A DNA stretch of 64,000 nt from Tangfeifania diversioriginum (GTDB taxonomy: Bacteria; Bacteroidota; Bacteroidia; Bacteroidales; Prolixibacteraceae), in contig CAMCBW010000002.1 of assembly GCA_945873105.1 (NCBI GenBank), positions 62,001 to 126,000 of the forward strand, written 5' to 3'. How positions within the stretch are numbered: position 1 is the first letter of the stretch; each line of letters opens with the position of its first letter. The position numbers and the translations under genes were made by a program. The notes under the pieces are model-generated. The model searched no databases. It had not been told where the DNA came from and saw nothing but the letters and a program-made list of their open reading frames with translations. Shown here in pieces: positions 63,568-64,000 of the stretch.

Positions 63568-64000
63568 TAAATATCCTGTCTTGTCACAGAATCTATCCCC
63601 TTCATTCGCTGTAGCTTGGTGATCAGGGTGTTCAGGTTGTCGGTGTTGTGGATGTAGAGGTAGAGGTGCCCCTCAAAAATGCCATCGTGTGCATCCAGGG
63701 TGATGGTGCGCATGTTGATGCCGTATTCGTTGGAGATGATGTTGGTAATCTGGTTGGCCATTCCCTGTTTGTCGAATCCCCTGACGTAAAGGTGAGTCAG
63801 GTAAGAGAGTACCTTGAATTTGTTCCAGGTGGCCTGGACAATGTCTTCCCCCCTGCTCGACATCAGTTTGATCGCCTCCGGACAAGTTTTCCGGTGGATG
63901 ATAATCTGTTGGTCATCGGATACGAAACCGACCACATTGTCGCCGGGAATTGGGTTGCAGCAGGGTGCCAGCGTGTAGTTGGGATTTTTGGCGTCTTCTG
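63567..64000 (-). CDS. RelA/SpoT-family (p)ppGpp synthetase/hydrolase, C-terminal part
   Basis: Partial: the frame continues past the window end. The visible 144 or so residues include the TGS-to-ACT linker motif LAPCCNPIPGDNVVGF and the IIIHRKTCPEA stretch, and then a C-terminal ACT domain (YVRGFDKQGMANQITNIISN ... GHLYLYIHNTDNLNTLITKL). These are the sensing domains of long RelA/SpoT proteins. Whether it is synthetase, hydrolase or both depends on the missing N-terminus. Confidence 0.92.
   Translation of the reverse strand, partial: EDAKNPNYTLAPCCNPIPGDNVVGFVSDDQQIIIHRKTCPEAIKLMSSRGEDIVQATWNKFKVLSYLTHLYVRGFDKQGMANQITNIISNEYGINMRTITLDAHDGIFEGHLYLYIHNTDNLNTLITKLQRMKGIDSVTRQDI

Noticed and set aside
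1-64000. tRNA or rRNA genes and riboswitches
   Set aside because: Scanning the gaps gave no cloverleaf with a CCA-type end, no rRNA sequence, and no recognised riboswitch core.

Overview
The window looks like chromosomal DNA of a polysaccharide-degrading member of the Bacteroidota. The evidence is two SusC/SusD outer-membrane pairs, an ECF sigma/FecR pair, a Nudix-type arabinose regulator, lipobox-bearing surface glycan-binding proteins, and TAnnTTTG promoter boxes of the Bacteroidota type. Exact taxonomy cannot be fixed from the sequence alone; a Bacteroidales/Marinilabiliales-like environmental species is a reasonable guess. No rRNA, tRNA, CRISPR array or prophage was seen.

Layout. (1) 1-16469, plus strand: a beta-glucan (laminarin-like) utilisation locus. 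It holds the 3' part of a membrane-bound Y_Y_Y/LuxR regulator, a SusC/SusD pair, two surface lipoproteins, and GH16-GH30-GH3-GH16-GH30. The GH16/GH30 pair is present twice, once with lipoboxes and once with ordinary signal peptides, which suggests surface and periplasmic stages of digestion. (2) 16471-19732, minus strand: housekeeping genes pncB and purA and a Fur-family regulator. (3) 19946-31889, minus strand: an arabinose operon araR-araA-SSS transporter-araD-GH2-GH2-araB, with two matching candidate AraR operators. (4) 32131-49170: a second glycan locus. It contains a secreted TIM-barrel isomerase/epimerase-like protein, an ECF sigma/FecR pair, an STN-type SusC broken by a one-base frameshift, SusD, a truncated GH106 copy, a nucleoside-hydrolase-like protein, an intact GH106, a heparinase II/III-like lyase and a DUF1080 protein. 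The target is probably a rhamnose- and uronate-containing polysaccharide. (5) 49724-52369: a DUF5686 outer-membrane protein. (6) 52612-61757: a type I restriction-modification locus. hsdM-hsdS is separated from hsdR by a REP-type palindrome array, an IS200-like (RAYT-type) transposase and an inverted three-gene XRE/ImmA-IrrE/PIN cassette. (7) 62103-64000: a PL22-like beta-propeller protein and the C-terminus of a RelA/SpoT protein.

The most unusual theme is a set of short-period degenerate tandem arrays, each with its own sequence. Periods are 7 bp (two arrays of exactly six units in the ara operon), 8 bp (inside hsdM, near relA, and shorter ones flanking the DUF5686 gene), 9 bp (three copies between sigma and fecR, arranged so that alternative hairpins can form), 14 bp and 21 bp (in front of the PL22-like gene). 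They are not explained by known mobile elements in the window. The array in hsdM lies inside the reading frame of the DNA methyltransferase, where gain or loss of a unit could alter the protein.
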